From contig NZ_CP143423.1 of assembly GCF_014337925.2 (NCBI RefSeq), forward strand, positions 3,440,501 to 3,504,500: 64,000 bases of DNA, given 5' to 3'. Under the pieces are notes generated by a model. The model saw nothing but the letters and a program-made list of their open reading frames with translations. It was not told the origin of the DNA and searched no databases. The DNA comes from Roseobacter fucihabitans (GTDB lineage: Bacteria > Pseudomonadota > Alphaproteobacteria > Rhodobacterales > Rhodobacteraceae). Both the position numbers and the translations under genes were made by a program. Shown piece after piece: positions 16,021 through 26,989 of the stretch. Position 1 is the first letter of the stretch. Every line of letters starts with the position of its first letter.

Positions 16021-16626
16021 AATAAAGACCAGTCTGTGTGGCTCCTGGCGCATGCGCGGCTGGCGGTGGTTGATCCACCCCCGCCTTGCCCTGCGCAGGG
16101 CAGGCCGATTACGTTCCCGTGCGATAAGTCCTTTTTTCATATAAGAACCCGGCGCGTACCAAGGCGCGGTGAATTGATGAGAGGTGAACAGATACGCCAG
16201 ACGTGTCTTCCAGCGCGCCGGATAGTTCATGCAATGTTATGTCTGGTTCGGCACGGATAACCCCGATTAAGAAATCCTTATACGGTGCCAGCTGGCCAAA
16301 TCGGCCCACCGGCCTGCCCTGTGGTCTGGGCGTGACGTCGCGCCGCTCTCGTTTGTCCGCAGCATAACGCACCCCCGTTGCCGCACTGACACCAAAAATA
16401 CGCCCTGCTGCACGACAAAAGATCCCAGCAGCAACATACCCGCAAATCCGGTGCCGAAGATCTAAAGAAAGAGGTTTGCCCATCATCCACCTCCACACTG
16501 AAAATGAAGCAGACAAAGACTCCTTTGGGAAACACAAATCAATTCAGATTAAACGCAAACCGCTTTAAGGTTCGTTTGGGCTGGCATGTTCGGCGCGATA
16601 TCCTTATGGCAAGCCTTATAAACAAT

Positions 16627-16661
16627 GCGGACGTGGTGGAATCGGTAGACACAAGAGACTT
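16627..16661 (+). pseudogene. Truncated tRNA-Leu (probably UAA), 5' half only
   Basis: GCGGACGTGGTGGAATCGGT then AGACACAAGAGACTT matches the acceptor 5' strand, D arm (GGTGGAATCGGTAGACAC) and the 5' anticodon stem of a bacterial tRNA-Leu up to the anticodon loop. The following bases (TTCTTAAGC) do not continue the tRNA and no 3' half with GTTCGA was found before 16918. Breakage in the anticodon loop is a place where some integrases recombine. Confidence 0.7.
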
Positions 16662-16918
16662 TTCTTAAGCATTATGTTGATCCACCCTTGGTACGCTCTC
16701 CCTGATTGCGAGAGTTCACAAATTCGGGTTTCCAGTTTTCCATCCAAAACGCATGATTCAAACAAACGACACAACTGAATGAAGGCAGGGCTGCAACCTA
16801 CGCTCGGAGCACCCTTTCGACCTTGCCGTATTCGCGCAAAACCTCTCGTCAATAGTACCGAACATCATACCTAATCCGCCAGTACGCAAAGCGTTCGTTA
16901 CATGCGATCTGCGCAGAC
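16662..16918. other. Unassigned DNA between tRNA-Leu fragment and terminator
   Basis: About 260 bp of DNA. Open frames here have no recognisable motif, and I cannot assign it to an insertion sequence. It replaced the 3' half of the tRNA-Leu gene. Confidence 0.4.
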
Positions 16919-16944
16919 AGCGCGCCGGTGGAATCCGGCGCGCT
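16919..16944 (+). terminator. Strong hairpin terminator, plus orientation
   Basis: Perfect 10-bp stem AGCGCGCCGG / CCGGCGCGCT with a 6-nt loop, followed on the plus strand by TTATTTC. The orientation fits the tRNA-Leu transcript upstream better than katG on the minus strand, though katG ends only 44 nt away and could use the same stem. Confidence 0.65.
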
Positions 16945-16987
16945 TTATTTCTTGCGACCTGGCCATGTCAGAGTACGGGCAAAGCCA

Positions 16988-19389
<2,402 letters not shown>

Positions 19390-20295
19390 ATGATGAATAA
19401 CCTAACGCTCAAACAGTTACGCTATTTCGAGGCGCTCGCGTTGCAAGGCCATTTCGGTCGTGCATCCGAAGCCTGCAATATCTCGCAACCCGCCTTGTCG
19501 ATGCAGATCAAGGACCTCGAGGAAACTCTTGGCACGCCGCTGTTTGAGCGCAGCCCCCGGCAAGTGCGCCTGACCGGATTTGGAGAGGATTTTGCCGGGC
19601 GTGCGCGGGACATCCTGCGCGCGGTTGATGAATTGGGCGACATGGCGCGCGCCTCCCAAAACGGTCTCGCCGGGCGGCTGCGGATCGGGATCATCCCGAC
19701 CATAGCGCCCTATTTGTTGCCCCGCTTGATCGGAAACCTCAGCCGCCTTTACGGTGAACTGGACATCCACGTGCGCGAAACCATGACCCCAAAACTGTTG
19801 AGCGAATTGGCTGAGGGCCGCCTTGATACGGCGATCCTGGCGCTCCCCATATCCGAACCCTCCTTCACCGAAATTCCGCTCTTTGAGGAGAATTTTGTGC
19901 TGATCCGGCCCGATACGGACGCGGGCAAACCGATACCGGATCGCGACATGTTGCAGGAAATGCGCCTGCTTCTGCTGGAAGAAGGCCATTGTTTCCGCGA
20001 TCAGGCGCTGTCGTTTTGCAACCTGCAAACGGCGCTGCCGCGCGAGGGGCTGGATGGCAGTTCGCTCTCCACGCTGGTACAGATGGTGGGGGCGGGCATT
20101 GGCGTCACGCTATTGCCTGAAATGGCCCTGCCGGTGGAAACACGCTCCGCTGCGGTCTGTGTGGCACGCTTCCCGCACCCTCAACCCGCCCGCCAGATCG
20201 GTATGATCTGGCGCAAGACCAGCCCGCTGGCCAAACAGTTGATGCAGATCGCCGAGGTCGTGAAGAGCTGTGCGGAGGCTCCTCACCGCCCCTGA
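19390..20295 (+). CDS. oxyR: OxyR, LysR-type hydrogen peroxide regulator
   Basis: The 301-residue protein has the LysR helix-turn-helix (LKQLRYFEALALQGHFGRAS, then ACNISQPALSMQIKDLEETL) and an OxyR-like sensor domain. The two redox cysteines are plausibly Cys199 and Cys208 in EEGHCFRDQALSFCNL, spaced 9 residues apart as in E. coli OxyR. Divergent from katG. It should activate katG after oxidation. Confidence 0.92.
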   Translation: MMNNLTLKQLRYFEALALQGHFGRASEACNISQPALSMQIKDLEETLGTPLFERSPRQVRLTGFGEDFAGRARDILRAVDELGDMARASQNGLAGRLRIGIIPTIAPYLLPRLIGNLSRLYGELDIHVRETMTPKLLSELAEGRLDTAILALPISEPSFTEIPLFEENFVLIRPDTDAGKPIPDRDMLQEMRLLLLEEGHCFRDQALSFCNLQTALPREGLDGSSLSTLVQMVGAGIGVTLLPEMALPVETRSAAVCVARFPHPQPARQIGMIWRKTSPLAKQLMQIAEVVKSCAEAPHRP

Positions 20296-20383
20296 GTGTT
20301 AACCGCACCGCGCGCTGCTTTAAGTGCGCTGCAATGGATTTGACGCAATTTACGGTCTGATCAAAATTTCTCAGGGAAATCCA

Positions 20384-21460
20384 ATGGCCGATACCTCCAG
20401 CAGCCTGTCTTTGCCGTTCATTCAACCAAGCCAGGCCCAAAAGCACGTCACCCATAACGAAGCCTTGCGCATATTGGACGTCGTCACCCAACTTGCGGTT
20501 CTGTCAGATGATCTGGCGGCTCCCCCCGCCACCCCCACGGAGGGGGATCGCTATATTGTGGATGACGTGGCCACAGGCGCATGGGCAACCCACGAAGGCG
20601 ATGTGGCGCTCTATGAAAACGGCGCCTGGCAGTTTTTCACGCCAAATGCGGGATGGCGCGCCTTTGTCATGGGGCGCGAGGCGCTGATTGTGCATGACGG
20701 AGCGGAATGGATCGACCTGGACGACGCCGAGGTGCAGGACATCGAAGCCTTTGGTTTGGGCATGACCTCCCTGCCCTCCACACCCTTCGCGGCCAAACTG
20801 AATGCCGCGCTCTGGACCGGCCTCTACCTCGGCGACGGGGGCAACGGCAGCATGATCACCACCCTCAACAAGGAAGCCACGCCCGATGACACCGGTTTCG
20901 TGTTTCAGCAGGATTTCGGCACGCGCGCCCTGTTCGGGTTGTTCGGCAGCGACGACCTGCGCCTTTCAACCTCTGCGGATGGGGTGAGTTTCAACGATGG
21001 GTTCATTGTGGATGCCGCCAGCGGCGTGGTGGATCAACCCAACCTGCCGCGCTTCAAGGGGATCAGCAATTTTGACAATTATGTCGCTGCGGATACCTGG
21101 ACGAAAATCGCGATCAACCAGACCGAATTCAATGATCAGAGCAGCTTTGACACAGCCACGAACAGCTTTATCGCCCCTGTTGCGGGCACCTATTTCTTTG
21201 GCGCGGCGCTGACTTTCAAGCAGAACACCTCCGATCAGGCCCGCATGGGCGCGCAGCTTGTGGTGAACGGCACCGATGTGATCACCGGTGCGTTGGGAGA
21301 AATTACCGGAGCACATGTCTCCGAGCAAACCACGCTCAACATTCAGGGCATGGTGCTGCTTGCGGCCGGGGACACGGTAGAGCTTCAGGGCCGTTTGCGG
21401 GATTTCGACGGCTATTTCCTGGCCGATCAGACGAGCTTTTGGGGCTTCAAGGTCGGCTGA
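20384..21460 (+). CDS. DUF2793 protein with C1q/TNF-like C-terminal domain
   Basis: The 358-residue protein starts MADTSSSLSLPFIQPSQAQK, the DUF2793 motif, followed by HVTHNEALRILDVVTQLAVL and tryptophan-rich turns (GAWQFFTPNAGWRAFV). The C-terminal 130 residues (IAPVAGTYFFGAALTFK, VELQGRLRDFDG, SFWGFKVG) look like a jelly-roll C1q-like head. DUF2793 proteins occur with phage-like or gene-transfer-agent surface proteins in Rhodobacterales (recalled, not checked). No other phage gene is next to it. The start at 20384 follows CAGGGAAATCCA. Confidence 0.8.
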   Translation: MADTSSSLSLPFIQPSQAQKHVTHNEALRILDVVTQLAVLSDDLAAPPATPTEGDRYIVDDVATGAWATHEGDVALYENGAWQFFTPNAGWRAFVMGREALIVHDGAEWIDLDDAEVQDIEAFGLGMTSLPSTPFAAKLNAALWTGLYLGDGGNGSMITTLNKEATPDDTGFVFQQDFGTRALFGLFGSDDLRLSTSADGVSFNDGFIVDAASGVVDQPNLPRFKGISNFDNYVAADTWTKIAINQTEFNDQSSFDTATNSFIAPVAGTYFFGAALTFKQNTSDQARMGAQLVVNGTDVITGALGEITGAHVSEQTTLNIQGMVLLAAGDTVELQGRLRDFDGYFLADQTSFWGFKVG

Positions 21461-21482
21461 TACGCCGGATTTAACAGCGGAA

Positions 21483-21508
21483 GCTGGCCTGACGCACGTC
21501 GGGCCAGC
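21483..21508 (+). terminator. Hairpin after the DUF2793 gene
   Basis: Stem GCTGGCC-T-GAC / GTC-G-GGCCAGC with a GCAC loop, 22 nt after the stop. No T run, so it may be a Rho-independent terminator of weak kind or an mRNA end stabiliser. Confidence 0.5.
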
Positions 21509-21662
21509 CCCAACACGACCCTGCCCCTTCCAACGCCGCACCAGCGATGCGCCCGGTTTTACTCAGGTCCCGCCCTCTCACGACGCTGTAACCTCCCCCT
21601 TGCCTAATCACGCGCAAAAAGGCACCAAGAGCCCGCACCGCTCATGCGCCTTGGAGGACCAG

Positions 21663-23258
21663 ATGCAGCTTCGCTCAAACCACCATTACCCTTCGCGCCG
21701 ATCTCCCGTGGCAGCCGATAATATGGTCGCAACCTCGCACCCTTTGGCGACTCAGGCCGGGCTGTCAATGCTGGCGCGCGGTGGCAATGCGGTGGATGCG
21801 GCCCTGGCCGCCGCGATCACACTCACGGTGGTCGAGCCTTCGGGCAATGGCATAGGCTCGGACGCATTCGCGATTCTATGGGATGGTCAGGAATTGCACG
21901 GGTTGAACGCCTCGGGCCGCTCTCCAGCAGGCTGGACGCCAGAGCGTTTTGCCGCACACACCGACATGCCTTTCAGAGGTTGGGAAAGCGTCACTGTGCC
22001 CGGCGCGGTGTCGGCTTGGGTGGATCTTTCCGAGCGTTTCGGCAAGCTGGATTTCGCGATGCTTTTCGAGCCCGCAATCCGCTATGCGGAAAACGGCTTT
22101 CCGGTCTCCCCCATCATTGCCACGCTTTGGGCGCGCGCCGCGGAACAGTTGGGCGATCAGCCCGGATTTGCCGAAACCTTCCTGCCCAAGGGACGCGCCC
22201 CGCGCGCAGGTGAATACTTTACCAGCCCCGGATACGCGCGCAGCCTGCGATTGATCGCCGAAACCAAGGGACGTGCCTTTTATCACGGTGAAATCGCCGA
22301 AAAGATCGTCGCTTTCGCGCAAAAGCATGATGCCGCTTTGAGCATGGATGATATGGCCGGGCATCAAAACGATTGGTGCGGCACGATCTCGAAATCCTTC
22401 GATGATGTGACCCTGCATGAAATTCCTCCAAACGGACAGGGGATCGCGGCGCTCATGGGTCTGGGTATCCTCGGCCAGACCGATATCCGGGACATGGACG
22501 CGGATGATCCACGCGCGATGCACTTGCAGATTGAGGCGATGAAACTGGCGCTGCGCGATGCTGAGGCCTATGTCGCCGACCTTGATCATATGGCGAACAT
22601 CACCGTCGAGGATATGCTCGATGACGGCTATCTGGCCGCGCGGGCGCGTGAGATTGACCCCAATCGCGCAATCAACTTTGGGGCGGGCGCACCGAAACAG
22701 GGCGGAACGGTTTACCTCACGGCGGCGGATGCCTCAGGTATGATGGTGTCGTTTATCCAATCCAACTACGCGGGCTTCGGCTCGGGCGTGGTGGTCCCCG
22801 GCACGGGTGTGTCGTTGCAAAACCGTGGCGCGGGCTTTGTGCTGGACCCGAGCCATCAAAACTGCGTCGCACCGCGCAAACGCCCGTTTCACACGATCAT
22901 CCCCGGCTTTCTGATGGGGTCGGACGGGCCCTTGATGAGTTTCGGCGTCATGGGCGGCCCGATGCAAGCGCAGGGACATGTTCAGATGGTGCTGCGCACG
23001 CAGCTTTTCGGGCAAGACCCGCAGATGGCCGTGGATGCGCCGCGCTGGCGCGTCACCGATGGGTTGGGCGTGGCCTGCGAGACGAGCCTGCCGGTGGCAA
23101 CGCTGGAGGCCCTGCGCGCGCTGGGGCATGATCTGTCGCTCGAGCCACCGGACAACGCTTTCGGCTTTGGCGGTGCGCAATTGATCGCGCGCCTGCCCGG
23201 ACGCGGCTATGTCGCCGGATCGGACCCGCGCAAGGATGGGGCGGCAATCGGCTTCTGA
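21663..23258 (+). CDS. ggt: Gamma-glutamyltransferase family protein
   Basis: The 531-residue Ntn-hydrolase proenzyme. The large-subunit part has ATSHPLATQAGLSMLARGGN and AVDAALAAAITLTVVEPSGN. The cleavage site and nucleophile threonine are in KQGGTVYLTAADASGMMVSF (Thr in GGTVYL), followed by QSNYAGFGSGVVVPGTGVSL. No clear signal peptide is seen, unlike periplasmic Ggt, so it may be a cytoplasmic member. GGAGGACCAG precedes the ATG at 21663; an upstream TTG start is less likely. Its operon with the ABC system downstream (136 bp gap) is uncertain. Confidence 0.9.
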   Translation: MQLRSNHHYPSRRSPVAADNMVATSHPLATQAGLSMLARGGNAVDAALAAAITLTVVEPSGNGIGSDAFAILWDGQELHGLNASGRSPAGWTPERFAAHTDMPFRGWESVTVPGAVSAWVDLSERFGKLDFAMLFEPAIRYAENGFPVSPIIATLWARAAEQLGDQPGFAETFLPKGRAPRAGEYFTSPGYARSLRLIAETKGRAFYHGEIAEKIVAFAQKHDAALSMDDMAGHQNDWCGTISKSFDDVTLHEIPPNGQGIAALMGLGILGQTDIRDMDADDPRAMHLQIEAMKLALRDAEAYVADLDHMANITVEDMLDDGYLAARAREIDPNRAINFGAGAPKQGGTVYLTAADASGMMVSFIQSNYAGFGSGVVVPGTGVSLQNRGAGFVLDPSHQNCVAPRKRPFHTIIPGFLMGSDGPLMSFGVMGGPMQAQGHVQMVLRTQLFGQDPQMAVDAPRWRVTDGLGVACETSLPVATLEALRALGHDLSLEPPDNAFGFGGAQLIARLPGRGYVAGSDPRKDGAAIGF

Positions 23259-23393
23259 GGCGGGAGGCCACCTGCCCGCCTTTACAGCGTTTCATGCAAC
23301 CCCAGGGAGCATTTCGGGCAGGGTGCCGCTTTGGTCCTTGACCAAGTGGTAAATTCTTGTGCTTGATTGCGCAAACAACTGGGGGACGTCCAA

Positions 23394-24410
23394 ATGACGA
23401 CACATAACCGTATCAATCGCCGCCGCTTCATGACCACCACTGCGGGGTCCGCGCTGATGATCAGCGCACTGGGTACATCGCGCGCCTTTGCCGCCGATCC
23501 GATCAAGACCGCCGGTATTTACACCGTACCGGTCGAACAACAATGGGTCAGCCGCATCCACAAGGCCGCCCTGACCGCGCAGGAACGCGGTGATATTGAC
23601 TACACCTTCTCCGAAAACGTCTCCAACACGGATTACGCGCGGGTGCTGCGCGAATATGCCGAGGCCGGTAACACGCTGATCATCGGTGAGGTGTTTGGGG
23701 CCGAGCAGGAAGCGCGCGAGGTTGCCGCCGAATACCCCAACGTGGCTTTCCTCATGGGCTCGAGCTTCAAGGAAGACGCAGCCCTGCCGAATTTCGCGGT
23801 GTTTGACAATTATATCCAGGACGCTTCTTACTTATCAGGCCTCATTGCGGGCTCCATGACCACGAGCGGCAATATCGGCATGGTCGGTGGCTTCCCGATC
23901 CCCGAAGTGAACCGGCTGATGCACGCCTTCATGGCGGGCGCGCTGGAAGTGAACCCCGACATCTCGTTTCAGGTCAGCTTCATCGGCAGCTGGTTTGATC
24001 CGCCCAAAGCCAAGGAAACCGCCTTTGCGATGATCGAAAACGGTGCGGACGTGCTTTATGCGGAACGGTTCGGCGTATCGGATGCCGCCAAAGAGCAAGG
24101 CATTCTGGCCATCGGCAACGTCATTGATACGCAAAGCGATTATCCCGATACGGTCGTCGCCTCCGCCATCTGGCATTTTGAACCCACGTTGGACAAAGCC
24201 ATAGCCGAAGTGCAGGCGGGTACCTTCACAGCGGCGGATTATGGCGTATATTCCTTCATGAAGGAAGGCGGCACATCGCTTGCACCGCTCGGCACATTTG
24301 AGGGCAAGGTCCCCGCGGAGGTGATGGCGCTTGTGGCCAAACGCACCGAGGAAATCAAATCCGGTGCTTTCACGGTCACGATCAACGACGAAGAACCCAA
24401 ATCGTCCTGA
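23394..24410 (+). CDS. BMP family ABC transporter substrate-binding protein
   Basis: A 338-residue periplasmic protein with an N-terminal Tat-like signal (NRINRRRFMTTTAGSALMIS, then SRAFAADP). The fold is the PnrA/BmpA type: AGIYTVPVEQQWVSRIHKAA, then GEVFGAEQEAREVAAEYPNV and GLIAGSMTTSGNIGMVGGFP. Such proteins bind nucleosides or purines. GGGGGACGTCCAA lies before the ATG. It heads a complete import system with the ATPase and two permeases. Confidence 0.88.
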   Translation: MTTHNRINRRRFMTTTAGSALMISALGTSRAFAADPIKTAGIYTVPVEQQWVSRIHKAALTAQERGDIDYTFSENVSNTDYARVLREYAEAGNTLIIGEVFGAEQEAREVAAEYPNVAFLMGSSFKEDAALPNFAVFDNYIQDASYLSGLIAGSMTTSGNIGMVGGFPIPEVNRLMHAFMAGALEVNPDISFQVSFIGSWFDPPKAKETAFAMIENGADVLYAERFGVSDAAKEQGILAIGNVIDTQSDYPDTVVASAIWHFEPTLDKAIAEVQAGTFTAADYGVYSFMKEGGTSLAPLGTFEGKVPAEVMALVAKRTEEIKSGAFTVTINDEEPKSS

Positions 24411-24416
24411 TCTGAC

Positions 24417-25949
24417 ATGGAACGGGACGCGGTTCTGCGCCTGAACGGCATAACCAAGAGGTTCGGCAAGCTGGTGGCGAATGACGCGATCAGCTTGACC
24501 CTGAACCGGGGTGAGGTCGTCGCCCTTCTTGGCGAAAACGGCGCGGGCAAGACCACATTGATGAACATCCTGTTCGGCCAATATACGGCGGACGCCGGGA
24601 GCGTGGAGGTGTTTGGCGACACCTTGCCACCGGGCAATCCGCGTGCGGCGATCGATGCCGGTGTGGGCATGGTGCATCAGCATTTCACGCTGGCCGGGAA
24701 CATGAGCGTGCTGGAAAATATCACGCTGGGGGTGCAGCCGCTCTTTGCGCTGCGTTCCGGTACATCGGCGGCGCGGGCACGCATTCTCGATCTGTCGGAA
24801 CGGTTCCAACTCAAGATAGACCCGGATGCGCGCGTCGCCACCCTGTCGGTGGGAGAACGTCAACGGGTCGAGATTCTCAAGGCGCTCTACCGCGATGTGA
24901 AAATCCTGATCCTCGATGAACCCACCGCCGTTTTGACACCGCAGGAAACCGATGATCTTTTCGCGACCCTGCGCAAGGCTATCGGCAACGGGCTGTCGAT
25001 CATTTTCATCTCCCACAAGCTGCATGAGGTCATGGCGATTTCGAACCGCGCGGTGGTGTTGCGCCATGGCAAACTCGTCGGCGAGGTCGCCACCAAGGCC
25101 ACCGATCCAAAGGCGATGTCCGCGATGATGATGGGGACTAGCACCGCGCCCCCGCAGATCGCGCCCGCGACCCCAGGTGCCGTTTTGATGCATATGGACC
25201 GGGTGAGCACGCCCGATATCGGCAACGCGCCGGGGTTAAAATCCGTCTCTCTCTCCTTGCGCGCGGGTCAGATCACGGGGCTTGCGGGCGTGTCCGGCAA
25301 TGGGCAGGCGGCGCTGGCCGATCTGGTCGGCGGGATGACCCGCCCGGCATCCGGCACATTGACGTTGAACGGGGAACAACCGCCCCGCTGGAGCGCGCGG
25401 GACGCGGTGGCCAAAGGTGTGGCGCGCATCCCCGAAGACCGGCACAAGACCGGCACCATCGCAGATTTCGACCTGACCGAAAACGCGATACTGGAACGGT
25501 ATAATACCTCCGATTTCAGCGCATTCGGCTGGCTCAACTGGCGCGCTGCGCGTCTCTATGCCAATGGAATCATTAATAAATACGACGTGCGCTGCCCCGG
25601 TGCGGACACCCGTATCCGCCTGCTGTCAGGTGGCAATATGCAAAAACTGATCCTGGGTCGCGTGTTGGAGGCCGCACCGCAGATCATCCTGGCCAATCAA
25701 CCCGTGCGCGGCCTTGATATCGGGGCCGTCAACTATGTGCACAGCCAGCTTCTGGCCGCGCGTGATCATGGCGCGGCGGTCCTGCTTATCTCGGAAGACC
25801 TCGATGAAATCATGGCGCTTTGCGATGTGATCCATGTGATTGCTGATGGGCGCTTGTCGCCCGAATTTGCGCGTGGCGAGATGACCCCGCCCGAATTGGG
25901 CATCTGGATGGCCGGCCAAGGGTTCGAGGAGACCGCCCATGCGTCTTGA
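24417..25949 (+). CDS. ABC transporter ATP-binding protein, two nucleotide domains (nucleoside-type)
   Basis: The 510-residue tandem NBD protein resembles the NupA/RbsA class. NBD1 has [30 protein letters not shown] and ILILDEPTAVL. NBD2 has the degenerate loop GVSGNGQAALADLVGG (no GKT), LLSGGNMQKLILGRVLEA and ILANQPVRGLDIGA. Only the first site is expected to hydrolyse fully. Six bases after the binding-protein stop, and its end overlaps the next permease by 11 nt. Confidence 0.92.
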   Translation: MERDAVLRLNGITKRFGKLVANDAISLTLNRGEVVALLGENGAGKTTLMNILFGQYTADAGSVEVFGDTLPPGNPRAAIDAGVGMVHQHFTLAGNMSVLENITLGVQPLFALRSGTSAARARILDLSERFQLKIDPDARVATLSVGERQRVEILKALYRDVKILILDEPTAVLTPQETDDLFATLRKAIGNGLSIIFISHKLHEVMAISNRAVVLRHGKLVGEVATKATDPKAMSAMMMGTSTAPPQIAPATPGAVLMHMDRVSTPDIGNAPGLKSVSLSLRAGQITGLAGVSGNGQAALADLVGGMTRPASGTLTLNGEQPPRWSARDAVAKGVARIPEDRHKTGTIADFDLTENAILERYNTSDFSAFGWLNWRAARLYANGIINKYDVRCPGADTRIRLLSGGNMQKLILGRVLEAAPQIILANQPVRGLDIGAVNYVHSQLLAARDHGAAVLLISEDLDEIMALCDVIHVIADGRLSPEFARGEMTPPELGIWMAGQGFEETAHAS

Positions 25950-26988
25950 ACCCATCGCCAACCCCACATTGCCACGCCGCCTAGGCCTGCCCGCGCTCGC
26001 CATCGTCGCCACCGTGGTGATCGCATCGCTGCTGGCCATGATCGCCGGGGGCAATCCATTTTCTGTCCTTGGCCTCATCCTTGACGGTGCTTTCGGCTCC
26101 AAATTCGCGATCCTCGAAACGCTTAACCGCGCAACCCCGCTGATTTTCACCGGTCTGGCCGCCGCCGTCGCCTTTCGCGCCAAATTCTGGAACATCGGGG
26201 CCGAGGCGCAACTCTATGCGGGCGCTCTGATCACCGTGGTTCTGGGCACCGGGCTGCTCGCCTGGCCCAGCCCGCTCCTGCTCCCGCTGCTTGCGCTCAG
26301 TGCCGTGATAGCGGGCGCCATACTGCTCCTCATCCCGGCCCTGCTGAAAACCCGCTTCGGCGTGGATGAGGTCGTCACGACCTTGCTGTTCAATTTCATC
26401 TTCCTGCTCTTCATCTCGATGCTGCTCGAAGGCCCGCTCAAGGATCCGATGGGCATGGGCTGGCCCAAATCCGCCCGCGTGTTGCCCGAGGCGCGCCTGC
26501 CCCGCATCGTCGAAGGGCTGCGCCTTCACTGGGGCTTTGGTCTCGCGATCCTATCGGCGATCGCCATCTGGGTCATCCAGACCCGCACCACTCTGGGCTA
26601 TGAGATGCGCGCTGTTGGCAACAATCCCGAAGCCGCGCGTTTTGCCGGTATCCCGGTCAATGCTGTGCTGATGAAAACCGCGCTGCTCTCGGGCGGGCTT
26701 GCGGCACTCGCAGGGTTTTCCGAGGTCGCGGGGCTCAAGGGCAGCCTCACCCTCGATCTGTCGCCGGGCTTTGGATATACGGGCATCATCGTGGCCATGC
26801 TGGCGCTGCTCAATCCCATTGGCGTCATCTTCGCTGCGCTCTTTGTGGCGGGCATTTTCGTGGGTGCGGACAGTATGAGCCGGGCCGCAAATGTGCCGAC
26901 CTATCTGGCGGATATCATGCTGGCCACCGCCCTTCTCCTGATGGTGCTGGCGATCATGCTGAGCCGGTTTCGCGTGGTGAGGGACTGA
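25939..26988 (+). CDS. ABC transporter permease (BPD_transp_2, nucleoside-type)
   Basis: A 349-residue membrane protein with 8-10 helices of the branched-chain/sugar permease family. The EAA-like loop TTLGYEMRAVGNNPEAARFA and SGGLAALAGFSEVAGL are typical of the NupP partner. It overlaps the ATPase gene and precedes the second permease by one base, so all are tightly coupled. Confidence 0.9.
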   Translation: MRLEPIANPTLPRRLGLPALAIVATVVIASLLAMIAGGNPFSVLGLILDGAFGSKFAILETLNRATPLIFTGLAAAVAFRAKFWNIGAEAQLYAGALITVVLGTGLLAWPSPLLLPLLALSAVIAGAILLLIPALLKTRFGVDEVVTTLLFNFIFLLFISMLLEGPLKDPMGMGWPKSARVLPEARLPRIVEGLRLHWGFGLAILSAIAIWVIQTRTTLGYEMRAVGNNPEAARFAGIPVNAVLMKTALLSGGLAALAGFSEVAGLKGSLTLDLSPGFGYTGIIVAMLALLNPIGVIFAALFVAGIFVGADSMSRAANVPTYLADIMLATALLLMVLAIMLSRFRVVRD

Positions 26989-26989
26989 G

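Larger units (their letters stand above)
15541..16486 (-). pseudogene. IS630-family transposase, fragmented and 3'-truncated
   Basis: Starts MMGKPLSLDLRHRICGYVAA at 16486 with the helix-turn-helix region (CRAAGRIFGVSAATGVRYA) and RPVGRFGQLAPYKDFLIG. A frame change at a run of A (near 16133, YEK to KKGLIARERN) may be the family's natural ORF junction. Then RMRQEPHRLVFI, hairpin I, DETAVKTNVT, CGRAPIGERLLGTAPFGK, LIAPWVITGALDGRAFD, GTVAIL, hairpin G, then PPYSRDLNP, hairpin H, IEMAFSK and RPIGLKTF. The last 40 or so residues are lost at the IS3 end. Not functional. Confidence 0.82.

Noticed and set aside
16616-16852. 78-residue open frame on the minus strand across the tRNA fragment
   Set aside because: It overlaps the tRNA-Leu fragment and has no recognisable motif.
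23835-25193. 452-residue open frame on the minus strand
   Set aside because: Shadow of the BMP and ATPase genes, no motif.
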